Assembly (NCBI RefSeq): GCF_013304385.1
Contig: NZ_JAAITU010000017.1
Coordinates: 1 to 64,000 of the forward strand
Reading direction: 5' to 3'
Origin: Blautia glucerasea
GTDB lineage: Bacteria; Bacillota; Clostridia; Lachnospirales; Lachnospiraceae
DNA: 64,000 nt
The position numbers and the translations under genes are program-made. The notes under the pieces are model-generated. The model was given only the letters and a program-made list of their open reading frames with translations. It was not told the origin of the DNA and searched no databases. This document shows, piece after piece, positions 51,535 to 62,134 of the stretch; the stretch's first letter is position 1, and each line of letters begins with the position of its first letter.

Positions 51535-52575
51535 CTACTTCTCGCTTTCTGTTTTCTCCATATAGCTTTTTCTTAATTGCCCACAGGCACCGTCAATATC
51601 GCTGCCCATTTCCCTTCTAATAGTAACATTAATTCCATATTTTTCAAGTTTTATTTTGAAATTCTCCACTGCCTGGTGGGTGGAACGCCGATAAGAACGT
51701 TCCTTAACCGGATTAACAGGAATCAGATTTACATGGCAGTTCATGTTCTTGATCCTGCCTGCCAGCTGAGCTGCATCTTCATCCCCATCGTTCACTCCTG
51801 CAACCAGACTATATTCAAAGGTGATCCTTCGGCCTGTTTTTTCAAAATAATTCCTGCATGCATCTAATACCTGTTCCATGGTATAGCGTTGGGCTATAGG
51901 CATTAATTCCTGTCTTTTTTCATCATTCGGTGCATGAAGTGACAGGGCAAGAGTCATCTGCAGCTTTTCTTCTGCCAATTCATACATTCTGGGAACAATC
52001 CCACATGTGGAAACAGTAAGATTCCTCTGGCTGATATGAAGTCCACCTTCTTCTGTAAGAATATGGATAAATCTAAGAAGATTCTCATAATTGTCCAGCG
52101 GTTCTCCAGTTCCCATCACTACCACATTGGAAATCCTCTCTCCTGTCACTGTCTGGATCCGGTAAATCTGATCCAGCATCTCTGAAGGCAGAAGATTTCT
52201 GGTCCAGCCTCCTATGGTAGAAGCACAGAACCTGCACCCCATTTTGCAGCCCACCTGGGAGCTGATGCATACTGAATTGCCATGCTTGTACTTCATCAAC
52301 ACGCTCTCGATCACATTACCATCGGACAGTCTGAAAAGATATTTCCTGGTACCATCAATAGCCGAAATCTGCTGATCTACCATTTCCAAAACGGTTATGG
52401 GATAATCAGACAATTTTGTCTTCAGGCTTTTGGGCAGATTTCCTGCCTCATCCCAGGACGTGATCAGATGCTCATGCAGCCAGCTGTAGATCTGCTTGGC
52501 CCGAAAAGGTTTCTCCTTTAGCTGCACCATCAGATCCTTTAACTCCTCTATGCTCATCGACTTAATGTCTGTCAT
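51535..52575 (-). CDS. rlmN: 23S rRNA/tRNA adenine-C2 methyltransferase RlmN
   Basis: Radical SAM methyltransferase that makes m2A2503 in 23S rRNA and m2A37 in some tRNAs. The 346 residues show the N-terminal domain (LMVQLKEKPFRAKQIYSWLH), the cluster motif CKMGCRFCAS, VVMGTGEPLDNYENLLRF, LSLHAPNDEKRQELMPI and the C-terminal mechanistic Cys in DIDGACGQLR. A further Cys precedes the cluster. Length is standard. It lies between rsmB and prpC with very short spacers. Confidence 0.95.
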   Translation of the reverse strand: MTDIKSMSIEELKDLMVQLKEKPFRAKQIYSWLHEHLITSWDEAGNLPKSLKTKLSDYPITVLEMVDQQISAIDGTRKYLFRLSDGNVIESVLMKYKHGNSVCISSQVGCKMGCRFCASTIGGWTRNLLPSEMLDQIYRIQTVTGERISNVVVMGTGEPLDNYENLLRFIHILTEEGGLHISQRNLTVSTCGIVPRMYELAEEKLQMTLALSLHAPNDEKRQELMPIAQRYTMEQVLDACRNYFEKTGRRITFEYSLVAGVNDGDEDAAQLAGRIKNMNCHVNLIPVNPVKERSYRRSTHQAVENFKIKLEKYGINVTIRREMGSDIDGACGQLRKSYMEKTESEK

Positions 52576-52587
52576 ACTCTTTTTCCT

Positions 52588-53937
52588 TTATTTTCTTCTG
52601 AATTTTGCAATAAAGAATCCATCTGTCTTATGTACTCCCGGTAAAAGCTGAAGATATCCAAGTGCTGTTGTCTCAGAATGCAGCTCCTCTGGCAGGCATG
52701 GATCCAGACTTTCCAGTTTAAACGGATAGTTTTGCAAAAACCACATCATATTTTCTTCATTTTCTTCTTTTGCAATCGTACAGGTACTAAAGATCAAAGT
52801 ACCTCTGGGCTTCACATAATTAGCTGCCCGATCAAGGATGGTTCGTTGAAGAATCACGATCTCCTCCTGCTTCTGCGGTGTTACACGATATTTGATATCC
52901 GGTTTCTTCCCGATCACTCCATATCCTGAGCAGGGAACATCGGCAAGCACAATATCTGCAAGCAGCTCGGATTCCTGGTCGAAAATCGTAGCATCCTGCA
53001 CCTTTGCCTGTACATTAATAGAATTGGTGCGTCGGATATTTTCTTCGATCAAATTCACCTTGTACTGACTCACATCCCTGGCATCAACAGTACCAAAGCC
53101 TTCCATCTTATCTCCTACATGCAGGCTTTTTCCACCTGGTGCAGCACATACGTCAATCACATAATCTCCTTTTTGCGGATCAGCTGCTTCTGCAACCAGC
53201 ATGGAACTTACATCCTGTACCAGGATCTTCCCGTTAATAAATGCATCCAGTGCCAGGATATGGTCAAACCCTGAGATATGGCAGGCATAAGGCAGGTAGG
53301 GGGCAGGTTCTACCTTTACTCCCTGATCAGTCAGGCTTTTCACAATAGCCTCCTGAGAATTCAAATATGTACGGCAGCGTACAGTCAAAGGCTTTTCTTC
53401 AAGAAAATCTTTAAGGATCTTCTCTGTGGTCTCCTCACCATAAGCCTCCAGCCAGCGTTCAACTAGCTGTTCTGGCATGGAATATTCAACAGACAGGCTT
53501 CTTACCAGATTCTCTTCCCTGGAAGGAAATTTCACCTGATCCATCTCTCTTGCAATGGTACGAAGCACTCCATTCACAAAAGGCTTCAAATTATAAAAGC
53601 CTTTTCTCTGGGTCAGCTTTACTGCTTCGTTGCATACTGCACTATCCGGAACACTGTCCATATACCGCAGCTGATATACGGCGCTGCGAAGGATTTCCCG
53701 GATAGGCGGTTTCATTTTGTCTACTGTTACTTTTGAAAAAGAATCCAGAATATAATCAATCTGGATCCTGTATTCCAAAGTTCCCTCGCAAACTCTTGTG
53801 ATAAAGGCCCGCTCCTGTCTTGGCAGAAACTGATATTTGGAAAGAGCGCTGCGGATAGCAATATGACTGTGCTCTCCTTCCTCGATCTGAAGCAAGATCT
53901 CCAGGATCATCTCTCTTGGGTTAATTCCATTAGTCAC
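52588..53937 (-). CDS. rsmB: 16S rRNA (cytosine967-C5)-methyltransferase RsmB
   Basis: m5C methyltransferase for 16S rRNA. The 449 residues begin with a NusB-like RNA-binding domain (about 1-140: REMILEILLQIEEGEHSHIA, RAFITRVCEGTLEYRIQIDY, SAVYQLRYM). A SAM domain follows with DVCAAPGGKSLHV, VDARDVSQYKV, ADVPCSGYGVIGKKPDIKYR and FSTCTIAKEENE; the last two hold the two catalytic Cys. I use a GTG start (MTNGINPREM) with GGAGG 8 bases upstream. It overlaps the yugP end by eight bases. Confidence 0.94.
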   Translation of the reverse strand: MTNGINPREMILEILLQIEEGEHSHIAIRSALSKYQFLPRQERAFITRVCEGTLEYRIQIDYILDSFSKVTVDKMKPPIREILRSAVYQLRYMDSVPDSAVCNEAVKLTQRKGFYNLKPFVNGVLRTIAREMDQVKFPSREENLVRSLSVEYSMPEQLVERWLEAYGEETTEKILKDFLEEKPLTVRCRTYLNSQEAIVKSLTDQGVKVEPAPYLPYACHISGFDHILALDAFINGKILVQDVSSMLVAEAADPQKGDYVIDVCAAPGGKSLHVGDKMEGFGTVDARDVSQYKVNLIEENIRRTNSINVQAKVQDATIFDQESELLADIVLADVPCSGYGVIGKKPDIKYRVTPQKQEEIVILQRTILDRAANYVKPRGTLIFSTCTIAKEENEENMMWFLQNYPFKLESLDPCLPEELHSETTALGYLQLLPGVHKTDGFFIAKFRRK

Positions 53938-54634
53938 GATCTCTACCTCCGGCAAGAATAATCAATCTTAACAGCTGGAGAATGGATGAAGCCAACGCTG
54001 CCACATAAGTCAAAGCCGCTGCTGTCAGTACCCTTCTGGCTCCCAGATTCTCTTCTGTACTTAAAATCCCTGTGCTGTCCAACAGCCTAAGAGCCCTGGA
54101 GGATGCATTGAACTCTACAGGCAGGGTCACAAGCTGAAACAAAACTGCCAGCGAAAAAAGGACAATCCCCAGCATCAGCAGGGAACGCATAGAAAAGATC
54201 AGTCCTGCCAGGAAAATCGGCCATGAAAGACTGGAACCTAGGTTTGCCACCGGAACAATCGCTGAACGGATATTCAGTGGTGCATAATTCACTGCATGCT
54301 GAATAGCATGCCCACATTCATGAGCAGCCACACATACAGATGCCACAGATGTCTGTCCATACACATCCTGTGATAAAGATACTGTCTTAGTCCTTGGATC
54401 ATAATGGTCTGTCAGACTGCCCTGGACAGGTACGATCTTCACATCATAAATCCCGGCTGCAGCCAGGATCCGCTCTGCAGTCTGTGCACCAGTAAGGCCA
54501 GAATCACTTCTCACACGACGATATTTTGAAAAAGTGCTTTTCATCCTTGTAGAAGCGATCAGCGAGATCACAAGTCCAATTATCAGTAAAATATACGTAG
54601 GGTCAAAATAAAATCCATAAGGATATCCGTACAT
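53930..54634 (-). CDS. Membrane zinc metallopeptidase, YugP type
   Basis: A 234-residue integral membrane protein of the neutral zinc metallopeptidase family (YugP/DUF2268-like group, PF04298). An N-terminal membrane segment (FDPTYILLIIGLVISLIAST) precedes the catalytic part, with SVASVCVAAHECGHAIQHAV containing HExxH. Then come two or three membrane segments (SWPIFLAGLIFSMRSLLMLG, ALTYVAALASSILQLLRLII). The aspartate-rich active-site helper region is VEFNASSRALRLLD. Substrate is unknown. It sits between fmt and rsmB, as in many Firmicutes. Confidence 0.85.
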   Translation of the reverse strand: MYGYPYGFYFDPTYILLIIGLVISLIASTRMKSTFSKYRRVRSDSGLTGAQTAERILAAAGIYDVKIVPVQGSLTDHYDPRTKTVSLSQDVYGQTSVASVCVAAHECGHAIQHAVNYAPLNIRSAIVPVANLGSSLSWPIFLAGLIFSMRSLLMLGIVLFSLAVLFQLVTLPVEFNASSRALRLLDSTGILSTEENLGARRVLTAAALTYVAALASSILQLLRLIILAGGRDRD

Positions 54635-54668
54635 AAGCCTTCAGCTCCTCTCATCAAGCACATCTGCT

Positions 54669-55601
54669 CTAACCTAACAGGGTTCCCTTTTCTATTTTAT
54701 AGCCTCGAAGGAATGAAGCTGTATCCATCCGTTTCTTTCCTTCCAGCTGCACTTCTGTAAGTACCAGTGTACCTTCTCCACAGGCCACGAAAATACCGCC
54801 TTCCTGTGCCTGAAGTACAGTTCCCGGTGTTGCTCCCTGATTGTCATCTTCTGTTTTGCATTTCCAGATTTTCAATGTTTTTCCGTTTACAAAGGTATAA
54901 GCACTGGGCCATGGATTTAACCCGCGTACCAGCCTTTCCAGCTCTGTTGCAGATTTGTGGAAATCGATTCTCCCCATTTGTTTGGTGATCATCCCGGCAT
55001 AAGGAGTTGGACTTTCTTCCGGTTGTTTCTCATAGACAGCTGTTCCATCCAGAATATGCGGCACAGTTCTGATCAAAAGATCTGCTCCCGCATCTGCCAG
55101 CTTATCAAAAAGGCTTCCTCCTGTATCCTCATCTGTAATAGGAACCACCACCTTTGCAATCATATCTCCTGTGTCCAGTCCGGCTTCCATACGCATAATG
55201 GTAACACCGGACTCTTTCTCACCGTCAATAATTGCCTGCTGAATCGGTGCTGCCCCTCTGTATTTTGGGAGAAGGGATGCATGAATATTAATACATCCAT
55301 ATTGGGGCAGATCCAGGATACTCTTGGGAATGATCTGCCCGAAAGCAGCCACTACGATCATATCCGGTGCGATCTGCTGGAGAAGATCTACAAAACTCTG
55401 TTCCCTTACCTTTGCCGGCTGATATACTGTCAGCCCATGCTTTAACGCTTCTTCTTTGACAGGTGTAGGAACCAGATTCTTGCTTCTTCCTTTCGCCTTA
55501 TCCGGCTGTGTTACTACTGCTGCCACTTCATATCCGGCTTCTGCAAGTGCCCGTAAAGGCTTTACCGCAAAATCCGGAGTTCCCATATAAACAATCTTCA
55601 T
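54669..55601 (-). CDS. fmt: Methionyl-tRNA formyltransferase
   Basis: Adds the formyl group from 10-formyl-THF to initiator Met-tRNA. The 310 residues include IVYMGTPDFAVKPLRALAEA at the start, VTQPDKAKGRSKNLVPTPVK, the catalytic Asn/His region NIHASLLPKYRGAAPIQQAI, and AGLDTGDMIAK with the catalytic Asp. The C-domain (about 205-310) has RGLNPWPSAYTFVNGKTLKI. GAGG lies 6 bases before MKIVYMG. It directly follows def, so formylation and deformylation are made together. Confidence 0.95.
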   Translation of the reverse strand: MKIVYMGTPDFAVKPLRALAEAGYEVAAVVTQPDKAKGRSKNLVPTPVKEEALKHGLTVYQPAKVREQSFVDLLQQIAPDMIVVAAFGQIIPKSILDLPQYGCINIHASLLPKYRGAAPIQQAIIDGEKESGVTIMRMEAGLDTGDMIAKVVVPITDEDTGGSLFDKLADAGADLLIRTVPHILDGTAVYEKQPEESPTPYAGMITKQMGRIDFHKSATELERLVRGLNPWPSAYTFVNGKTLKIWKCKTEDDNQGATPGTVLQAQEGGIFVACGEGTLVLTEVQLEGKKRMDTASFLRGYKIEKGTLLG

Positions 55602-55602
55602 A

Positions 55603-56079
55603 TCAATCCTCATCCTCATCATAAGTTGTACGGTGAAGCTCTCCTTCTACCAGACGGGTATACATCAGTCCATCCAGATGGTCGAGTTCATGGCAGAATG
55701 CTCTGGCAAGAAGTCCTTCCCCTTCATATTCTATCTCATTCAGTTCTTCGTCCTGGGCTTTCACTTTCACATATTCTGGTCTTGTAACCTGACCAGCCAT
55801 ACCAGGTACACTTAAGCAGCCCTCATCACCAGTCTGTTCGCCGGATGATTCAACAATCTCCGGGTTGATCAACACAATAGGCCCCTCTCCTACATCGATT
55901 ACTACGATTCTTTTCAGGATGCCCACCTGAGGTGCTGCCAGACCAACTCCCTGTGCATCATACATTGTGTCCAGCATATCCTCAATAAGCTCCAGAATTC
56001 TTGGTGTGATCTTGTCTACAGGTCTGCATTTCTTTGTTAAAACAGAATCTCCCTCTGTTCTGATTGTTCTAAGTGCCAT
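55603..56079 (-). CDS. def: Peptide deformylase
   Basis: Metal-dependent enzyme that removes the N-formyl group from nascent proteins. The 158 residues show motif 1 [10 protein letters not shown], motif 2 [11 protein letters not shown] with the metal Cys, and motif 3 [12 protein letters not shown] with the two metal His and catalytic Glu. It is a short form, normal for Clostridia. Start at [11 protein letters not shown], with AGGAAAGGAAG upstream. It is between priA and fmt. Confidence 0.95.
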   Translation of the reverse strand: MALRTIRTEGDSVLTKKCRPVDKITPRILELIEDMLDTMYDAQGVGLAAPQVGILKRIVVIDVGEGPIVLINPEIVESSGEQTGDEGCLSVPGMAGQVTRPEYVKVKAQDEELNEIEYEGEGLLARAFCHELDHLDGLMYTRLVEGELHRTTYDEDED

Positions 56080-56126
56080 TACTATTCTTCCTTTCCTGAT
56101 GATTATTATATCCCGAATCATTTCGG

Positions 56127-58346
56127 TTATGAAAAATCAAATTGTATATATATTTTTCTGAAACCTGAATTAATCTCCATGTACCGTTCCAATTTTTCCC
56201 GAAGTGCGATCAATACCCTGCTGTCCTGATGCTTCAAATAAATCACCTTTTTGTACATATCTTTGACTTTTCCCACAGATTGTGGGGCTGGTCCGATCAT
56301 GTGAAGCTTTGCATCCGTACAGATTCTGCGTATAAAAAGTGCCGTATAATGCATGGCCTGGTTAAGTAATTCTTCCTTTTCACATGCGCCTAGCACTGCC
56401 ATCATATGAGCTGCCGGCGGATAATCCAAAAGCATCCTGTAACCCATTTCTTCCTGATAAAAAGCAGGATAATCCTGAACAGCTGCTGCCTGTATACTGT
56501 AGTGGTCCGGATTGTAGGTCTGGATCAGAGCTGTTCCTGGCTGAAGTCCTCTGCCAGAGCGTCCAACCGCCTGTGTAAGCAGCTGGAACGTCCGCTCACC
56601 GCACCGGTAATCCGAACCATTCAGTGACATGTCTGCAGCCAGCACTCCTACAAGCGTAACATCAGGAAAATCATGCCCCTTTACGATCATCTGGGTCCCC
56701 ACCAGAATATCTGCCTTATGGGCTGAAAATGAAGCCAGGATCTGTTCATAGCTTCCCTTATTTCTTGTAGTATCATAATCCATCCGCAGTACAGATGCCT
56801 CTGGAAACTCCTTTTTGAGAATCTGCTGAATCTGCTGTGTACCAGCTTTAAAGCCTCCAATATAAGGAGAGCCACACACCGGACAGACCTGGGGTTTTCT
56901 GATTTCATATCCACAGTAATGACAGATCAGTCTTTCTCCCTGATGCTCAGAAAGTGATACATCACAGTGTGGACATTTCATTACGTGACCGCAGGATCTG
57001 CAGCTGACAAATCCGGCATATCCTCTGCGGTTTAAAAAAAGCATTGCCTGCTTCTTCTCTTCCAGGCACTTTTCTAATGCTTGCTTCAGACTGCGGCTTA
57101 GGGCTGACCGGTTCCCTGCTTTCAGTTCTCCCCTCATATCTATAATGGACACCTTAGGCAGTGGTCTGTCCGCATACCTTTCATTTAAGGTGACCAAAAG
57201 ATATTCTCCCTCCTGTGCTTTCTTGTATGCTTCCAAAGAAGGAGTGGCAGAACCAAGGATCACATGGGCATTTTCCAGTTCTCCTCTTTTTACTGCTGTC
57301 TCCCTGGTATGATATCTGGGCGTATTCTCACTTTTGTAGGTAGGTTCATGCTCCTCGTCCATAATGATCAGCCCTAAATTTGGAAAAGGTGTAAAAAGAG
57401 CTGATCTGGGTCCTACCATGATCTGGATCTCACCTTTTTTGGCCCTTTTGAACTGATCATACCGCTCTCCCTGGGAAAGCCTGGAATTCAGGACAGATAC
57501 CTTATCTCCAAATATGGAGCAGAATCTGTGTACTGTCTGATAGGTAAGTGCAATCTCCGGGATCAACACAATCGCCTGTTTTCCCTCCTTGATCATCTGT
57601 TGGATCAGCTCTATATATACAAGCGTTTTCCCACTGCCTGTTATTCCGTGAAGCAAAACAGTCCTTGAGTTGTCAGACTCCCACTCCCTGCGTATTTTAC
57701 ATACAGCCAGCTTCTGTGCATCCGTAAGCTGTACTTTTCCAGTCAGGGGGATCTTCCTGATATCTACAGGCTTTCTCAGGATCTCCTCCTGTCGTATTTC
57801 AAGAATCTTATTATCCTGAAAATATTTCAAAACTGAAGCAGATGCTCCCAGATCTTTTGCAGCCTCAGAAGCAGGTATCACTTTTCTTTCCAGAATCGCA
57901 GCAAGCAGCCGTGTTCTGGCCTTATATCTGGTTTCTGAAAGCTGATCAAGAAGTTTTTTCCCTTCTTCTGCTTCGATGGTGAGTACCAGATATCTTTTTT
58001 CTTTTGCTTTTACTTTGTTCTGAATGGGCAATACTGTCCGCAGCGCCTGGATCATGGTAGATCCATATCTCTGTCTCATCCAGGCTGCAAGTGCGATCAA
58101 GCGGCTTTCTGTTGTTTCTTCATCACTTAACAGTGCCTGGATCTCCTTGATCTTTCCCCCTTGAAAGTCAGCTTCTCCCGAAAGGCCTGTAACATATCCT
58201 TTCCGAAGCTTGTTTCCATTTCCAAAGGGAACAGAAACTACCATTCCTGTCTGTATCTGCCCTTCCATTTCTTCCGGCACACGATAAAGAAATGTCCGAT
58301 CCAGCTTTTCATGGGAAATATCAATGATAACATCTGCATAAATCAT
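56127..58346 (-). CDS. priA: Primosomal protein N' (PriA helicase)
   Basis: 3'-5' helicase that reloads the replisome at forks away from oriC. The 739 residues have an N-terminal DNA-binding domain ([36 protein letters not shown]). The helicase core has Walker [35 protein letters not shown] and QAVGRSGRG. Between motifs IV and V, eight zinc Cys occur as [13 protein letters not shown] and [18 protein letters not shown]. All motifs are intact. It lies between murE and def. Confidence 0.95.
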   Translation of the reverse strand: MIYADVIIDISHEKLDRTFLYRVPEEMEGQIQTGMVVSVPFGNGNKLRKGYVTGLSGEADFQGGKIKEIQALLSDEETTESRLIALAAWMRQRYGSTMIQALRTVLPIQNKVKAKEKRYLVLTIEAEEGKKLLDQLSETRYKARTRLLAAILERKVIPASEAAKDLGASASVLKYFQDNKILEIRQEEILRKPVDIRKIPLTGKVQLTDAQKLAVCKIRREWESDNSRTVLLHGITGSGKTLVYIELIQQMIKEGKQAIVLIPEIALTYQTVHRFCSIFGDKVSVLNSRLSQGERYDQFKRAKKGEIQIMVGPRSALFTPFPNLGLIIMDEEHEPTYKSENTPRYHTRETAVKRGELENAHVILGSATPSLEAYKKAQEGEYLLVTLNERYADRPLPKVSIIDMRGELKAGNRSALSRSLKQALEKCLEEKKQAMLFLNRRGYAGFVSCRSCGHVMKCPHCDVSLSEHQGERLICHYCGYEIRKPQVCPVCGSPYIGGFKAGTQQIQQILKKEFPEASVLRMDYDTTRNKGSYEQILASFSAHKADILVGTQMIVKGHDFPDVTLVGVLAADMSLNGSDYRCGERTFQLLTQAVGRSGRGLQPGTALIQTYNPDHYSIQAAAVQDYPAFYQEEMGYRMLLDYPPAAHMMAVLGACEKEELLNQAMHYTALFIRRICTDAKLHMIGPAPQSVGKVKDMYKKVIYLKHQDSRVLIALREKLERYMEINSGFRKIYIQFDFS

Positions 58347-58349
58347 ATT

Positions 58350-59822
58350 CTATCTGTTCTTTTCCTTGTCTTCTTCAAGGATCTCCCGGATCAGAACCCT
58401 TTCGTCCATAGGATACTTTTTCCCTTTGATCTCCTGATAATCCTCATGGCCTTTCCCTGCAAGGATCACAATATCTCCAGGCTCTCCATGATGAATGGCA
58501 TAAGCAATGGCTTCCTTACGGTCAATGATCTCCACATACTTCCCACTGGTCTTAGAAATCCCTACCTTAATATCGTCAATGATTGCCTGGGGATCCTCAT
58601 CTCTGGGATTGTCCGAAGTAATAATGGTAAGATCTGCCAGATTGCCGGACACTTCTCCCATTTCATAACGACGGAGTTTAGAACGATTACCGCCGCATCC
58701 AAATAAGCAAACCAGTCTGTGGGGATGATATTCCCTCAAGGTTGTGAGAAGGCTCTCCAAAGCCATGGCATTATGTGCATAATCGATCATAAGGGTAAAT
58801 TTATCGGACACCTTAACCATTTCGATCCTGCCTTTTACTTTTGCCACCTTCAGGGCTTTCAGGATATTCTCTTCTGATACATTAAAATGACGGCAGATCG
58901 CAATGGCTGTAAGTGAATTATAAATACTGAATTTGCCTGGAATATCAATCTCCACCGAAAAATCCAGAAGACCTGTCAGGTGATAGAAAATACCCAGGTA
59001 TCCTTTCCCACCAATAAGCTTCGCATCTTCTGCACGAAGGTCTGCCTCTTTTGAGAATCCATAAGTTTCCAATTTACAGGTATGTCCTTCAACGATCCTG
59101 TCAAAATGCTCATCGTCCCTGTTTACGATTCCTACCACACACTGTTTCAAAAGCATGGCCTTGCATGCCAGATAATGGTCAAAGTCCTTATGTTCATTAG
59201 GTCCGATATGATCCGGCTCAATATTGGTAAATATACCGAAATCAAATACAAATCCCTGTGTCCGATGAAGCATCAGACCCTGGGAGGACACCTCCATCAC
59301 CACGCAATCGCAACCAGCTTCCACCATCTGATGGAAATAATCCTGGATTACATAAGATTCCGGAGTAGTATTGGTAGCTGGAATCACCTTATCTCCGATG
59401 ATTGCTTCAATAGTACCGATCAAACCAACTTTGTAGCCTGCATTTTCAAGAATAGACTTTACCATATATGTAGTAGTAGTCTTTCCTTTAGTACCGGTAA
59501 TCCCAATGGTCTTCAGTTTTCTGGCAGGATGTCCGAACCAGGCAGCTGATATAAATGCCATGGCATATCTTGTATTTTCTACCTGGATCACAGTAACACC
59601 GGCTGGTGCTTGTACCGGTTCTTCTGTGATAAGTGCAGCGGCTCCTTTTTCGCATACCTGTGGAACGAATCTATGTCCGTCTGCTACAGCTCCTTTTATG
59701 CAGATAAACAGTGCACCGTCTTTTACTTTGCGTGAATCATAGGTAACTTCTGAAATATCTTTATCCAGATCACCCTGGATACAGGTATATTTCAATTCTT
59801 CTAATAAGGATGATAATCGCAT
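58350..59822 (-). CDS. murE: UDP-MurNAc-tripeptide synthetase MurE (meso-DAP type)
   Basis: Mur ligase that adds the third residue to the stem peptide. The 490 residues show the ATP loop IGITGTKGKTTTTYMVKSIL, NIEPDHIGPNEHKDFDHYL, FDFGIFTN, MIDYAHNAMALESLL, LVCLFGCGGNRSKLRRYEMG and SDNPRDEDPQAIIDDI. DNPR is the motif linked to meso-diaminopimelate, whereas Lys-adding enzymes have other residues there. That fits the A1-gamma wall of Lachnospiraceae. GGAGG precedes the ATG. It is first in the long operon and has its own promoter. Confidence 0.93.
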   Translation of the reverse strand: MRLSSLLEELKYTCIQGDLDKDISEVTYDSRKVKDGALFICIKGAVADGHRFVPQVCEKGAAALITEEPVQAPAGVTVIQVENTRYAMAFISAAWFGHPARKLKTIGITGTKGKTTTTYMVKSILENAGYKVGLIGTIEAIIGDKVIPATNTTPESYVIQDYFHQMVEAGCDCVVMEVSSQGLMLHRTQGFVFDFGIFTNIEPDHIGPNEHKDFDHYLACKAMLLKQCVVGIVNRDDEHFDRIVEGHTCKLETYGFSKEADLRAEDAKLIGGKGYLGIFYHLTGLLDFSVEIDIPGKFSIYNSLTAIAICRHFNVSEENILKALKVAKVKGRIEMVKVSDKFTLMIDYAHNAMALESLLTTLREYHPHRLVCLFGCGGNRSKLRRYEMGEVSGNLADLTIITSDNPRDEDPQAIIDDIKVGISKTSGKYVEIIDRKEAIAYAIHHGEPGDIVILAGKGHEDYQEIKGKKYPMDERVLIREILEEDKEKNR

Positions 59823-59901
59823 GATACATTCCTCCTTGTTTTCTATACTTGATGATATCTAACATCATCATATATAGAAAAATCAAAATTTACTCCACTA
59901 T

Positions 59902-59930
59902 AGAATAGCACACCCAAGGTTGGTTTTCAA
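59902..59930 (-). promoter_or_regulatory. Promoter of the murE operon
   Basis: TTGAAA (59925-59930), 17 bases, TATTCT (59902-59907) on the minus strand, 33 bases after the stop of the surface protein gene. Confidence 0.65.
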
Positions 59931-59962
59931 TGGGAATGCCCCGGCGGTTTTTTTACTCTGGA

Positions 59963-61963
59963 TTAAGGTCTTTTGCGTTTTTTGTAAAGCATGTGTACTC
60001 CAGCAGCAATAGAGATTCCAAAAGCAAGGAGCATCAAATGTTCATACTCCTCCTTAAACATAGGATCACCTGTTTTTGGCGAATCATGTTCTGCAATGTA
60101 TGCTGTTGTATATGGTGGCTGGTTATCTTCCTGCCCTTCTACAGGTGTATGTGTAATTCCCTGCACAGTCACTGCTGCTTCAGACCGGATCTGCTTTTCT
60201 TTTGTTTCATCAGAAGACACTGTCACCTGGTTGATCAGCTCACTGCTCTCAATATCCTCGGGAAGAACAACAACTGCTTTCAGACCTACTGATTCTCCTG
60301 GCAATATCTTTGGAATCAAAGCCTTAGTCCCAGACTTATTCAGCTGTACTCCCTCCATTTCCAAAAATCTGGCTTTTATCCTGGAATCCAGGAATTTCTC
60401 TGTACTCAGAACAGAATGTAAAGTTCGCTCGCCTGTATTTCGGATACATATCTGATAAGTAATTGTATCCCCCGGTCCTGCAAGAATACAGTCTGCTGTT
60501 TTTTCCACTGTAAAATCAGCTTTCAGAGGCTGGATCATTGTACTTATGACTCTTTCCTTTTTTACTGGCTCTGCTTCATTTTGGATATATGCCTGTACTT
60601 TTATTTCCATGACTCCTTCTTCAGATTCCCCAGATTGCAGCCAGAAGATCAGCTCCTGTGTCTGGCCTGCTGCAAGTTTTCCCAGCACTGCCTGACTGTT
60701 CTCGTCAATAATAAAGTGCTCCTGACTTTGCTGCCAATGAACAGAATAATCCTTCGCCTGTACCTGCAGGACCAGATTTTCTATTTCTCTTTCTCCGGTA
60801 TTACACAAAAGGACATGATAATATACGATTTCCCCTGCTTTGGGATTTCCTTTTTCCTGGCTAAGTTCCATAGAAAAATCCAATTTTCCGGCCCGTGCCA
60901 AAAGCTCAGGACCTTTACTTTGTATCAATAGTTTCCTGGATTCTTCTCCTGAAAACAGATTAGTTTCCACTTCCTCCACAACAGACGCATAAAGACCCGA
61001 TGCCTGCTCACCATTTAAATTCACAGTAAGCGGGCTATCCTGAAATACGGGAAATAAGGTTTTTGTTTCTGCATACCTGTATTCTTCTCGCAGTGTAACA
61101 GGAATAGAAATAATTACATGATCCTGCTCCAGATCTGCTTCTGTAAAGGTGTAATACAATTTTGAGATCGTAGTCTCAATACCTATCTGAGTGATCACTG
61201 GGATTTCTTCTGTATATATTCCATAAGGCAGACCACCCCCTGTCTGATCCAATGTGAAATACTCTGAAAGATATGTAGAAAAGCACAGCGTCCTCTGCAA
61301 TTCCTCGTTTTCATTTTGTAAGTTCTCGTTTCTGTCCTGGCTTGACATCTCATTACGATCTGTTTCCTCTGTATCTACGTAGTTTTCTTCTTCAATCCCT
61401 GTTCCAATAACATTTTCTCCTGCTATTCCTCCTGTATTTTCTGTTCCCTCTATTATTTCTGTTTCCGCTGTAATTTCTGTTATCTCGTCATTTTCTTCTG
61501 CTATTTTCTCCACAGCTTCTGTTAACGTATCATTTTCCTGTATTTCTGCACCATTTTCTTCAATAGGCTGCTCTTCCGTAACTTCCGTTCCTGTTTCACT
61601 GCACTGGCTCAAAAATATATCTGTATCCATCTTTGTCTGTACTTCTCTTTTTTGTATTTCTTCTTTCCATTGTGACAGGCCATTAAAATTAATCTCAATG
61701 ATTCCTTTATAGTTTTCTTCATCTGTCCATACAGCCCTTTGTTCTATCCTTATAGTTTCTCTTTCATTTATATTAAATTCATTTTCACTGGCTGATACAA
61801 AAGCAGCCGACAGCAAAATTTCTCCCAGAATAGTACCAGCCAGAATAATCCCCACATTTTCATTTACAATCCTTCTGGACATTCTCCTGATGTAACTTTT
61901 ATTAACGCTTTTCTTTTTTCTAAATTCTTTTGGCGTATACTTCTTCATGTTGATTTTCTTCAT
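59963..61963 (-). CDS. Surface protein with DUF11-like repeats and sortase-type tail
   Basis: I do not recognise a named protein. The 666 residues begin with a long basic n-region (KKINMKKYTPKEFRKKKSVN) and a hydrophobic segment (VGIILAGTILGEILLSAAFV), a likely signal peptide. Next is a Glu/Thr-rich low-complexity region (about 90-200, many EE and TE pairs). Then come beta-rich units, of which VEKTADCILAGPGDTITYQI followed by RNTGERTLHSV is a DUF11-type domain. The end has SPKTGD (from 628), a hydrophobic helix (LMLLAFGISIAAGVHMLY) and KKRKRP, which is a cell-wall sorting signal with Ser for Leu. Start at MKKINMKK, with AGGAGG 10 bases upstream. No sortase gene is in the window. Confidence 0.7.
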   Translation of the reverse strand: MKKINMKKYTPKEFRKKKSVNKSYIRRMSRRIVNENVGIILAGTILGEILLSAAFVSASENEFNINERETIRIEQRAVWTDEENYKGIIEINFNGLSQWKEEIQKREVQTKMDTDIFLSQCSETGTEVTEEQPIEENGAEIQENDTLTEAVEKIAEENDEITEITAETEIIEGTENTGGIAGENVIGTGIEEENYVDTEETDRNEMSSQDRNENLQNENEELQRTLCFSTYLSEYFTLDQTGGGLPYGIYTEEIPVITQIGIETTISKLYYTFTEADLEQDHVIISIPVTLREEYRYAETKTLFPVFQDSPLTVNLNGEQASGLYASVVEEVETNLFSGEESRKLLIQSKGPELLARAGKLDFSMELSQEKGNPKAGEIVYYHVLLCNTGEREIENLVLQVQAKDYSVHWQQSQEHFIIDENSQAVLGKLAAGQTQELIFWLQSGESEEGVMEIKVQAYIQNEAEPVKKERVISTMIQPLKADFTVEKTADCILAGPGDTITYQICIRNTGERTLHSVLSTEKFLDSRIKARFLEMEGVQLNKSGTKALIPKILPGESVGLKAVVVLPEDIESSELINQVTVSSDETKEKQIRSEAAVTVQGITHTPVEGQEDNQPPYTTAYIAEHDSPKTGDPMFKEEYEHLMLLAFGISIAAGVHMLYKKRKRP

Positions 61964-62022
61964 ACTTTTCAAACCTCCTGTCTTTTCATGTTTATCCATG
62001 TATCACAGTTACAATGATTCTA

Positions 62023-62042
62023 TAACGCATCCTTGCGGAGCG
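62023..62042. repeat. Possible remnant of the structured element
   Basis: CGCATCCTTGCGGAGCG differs at one base from the linker of structured element B (CGCATCCTCGCGGAGCG near 62615). It may be a fragment of another copy, but it is short. From here to 62134 nothing else was recognised. Confidence 0.3.
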
Positions 62043-62134
62043 AAAAAAAACAGACAGATCCCTCCTCTCACATGGAATCCCCCTGTTCCCACAAAGTCAG
62101 CTCTTTGACCCATATTTTGATCACGATGTACTAA

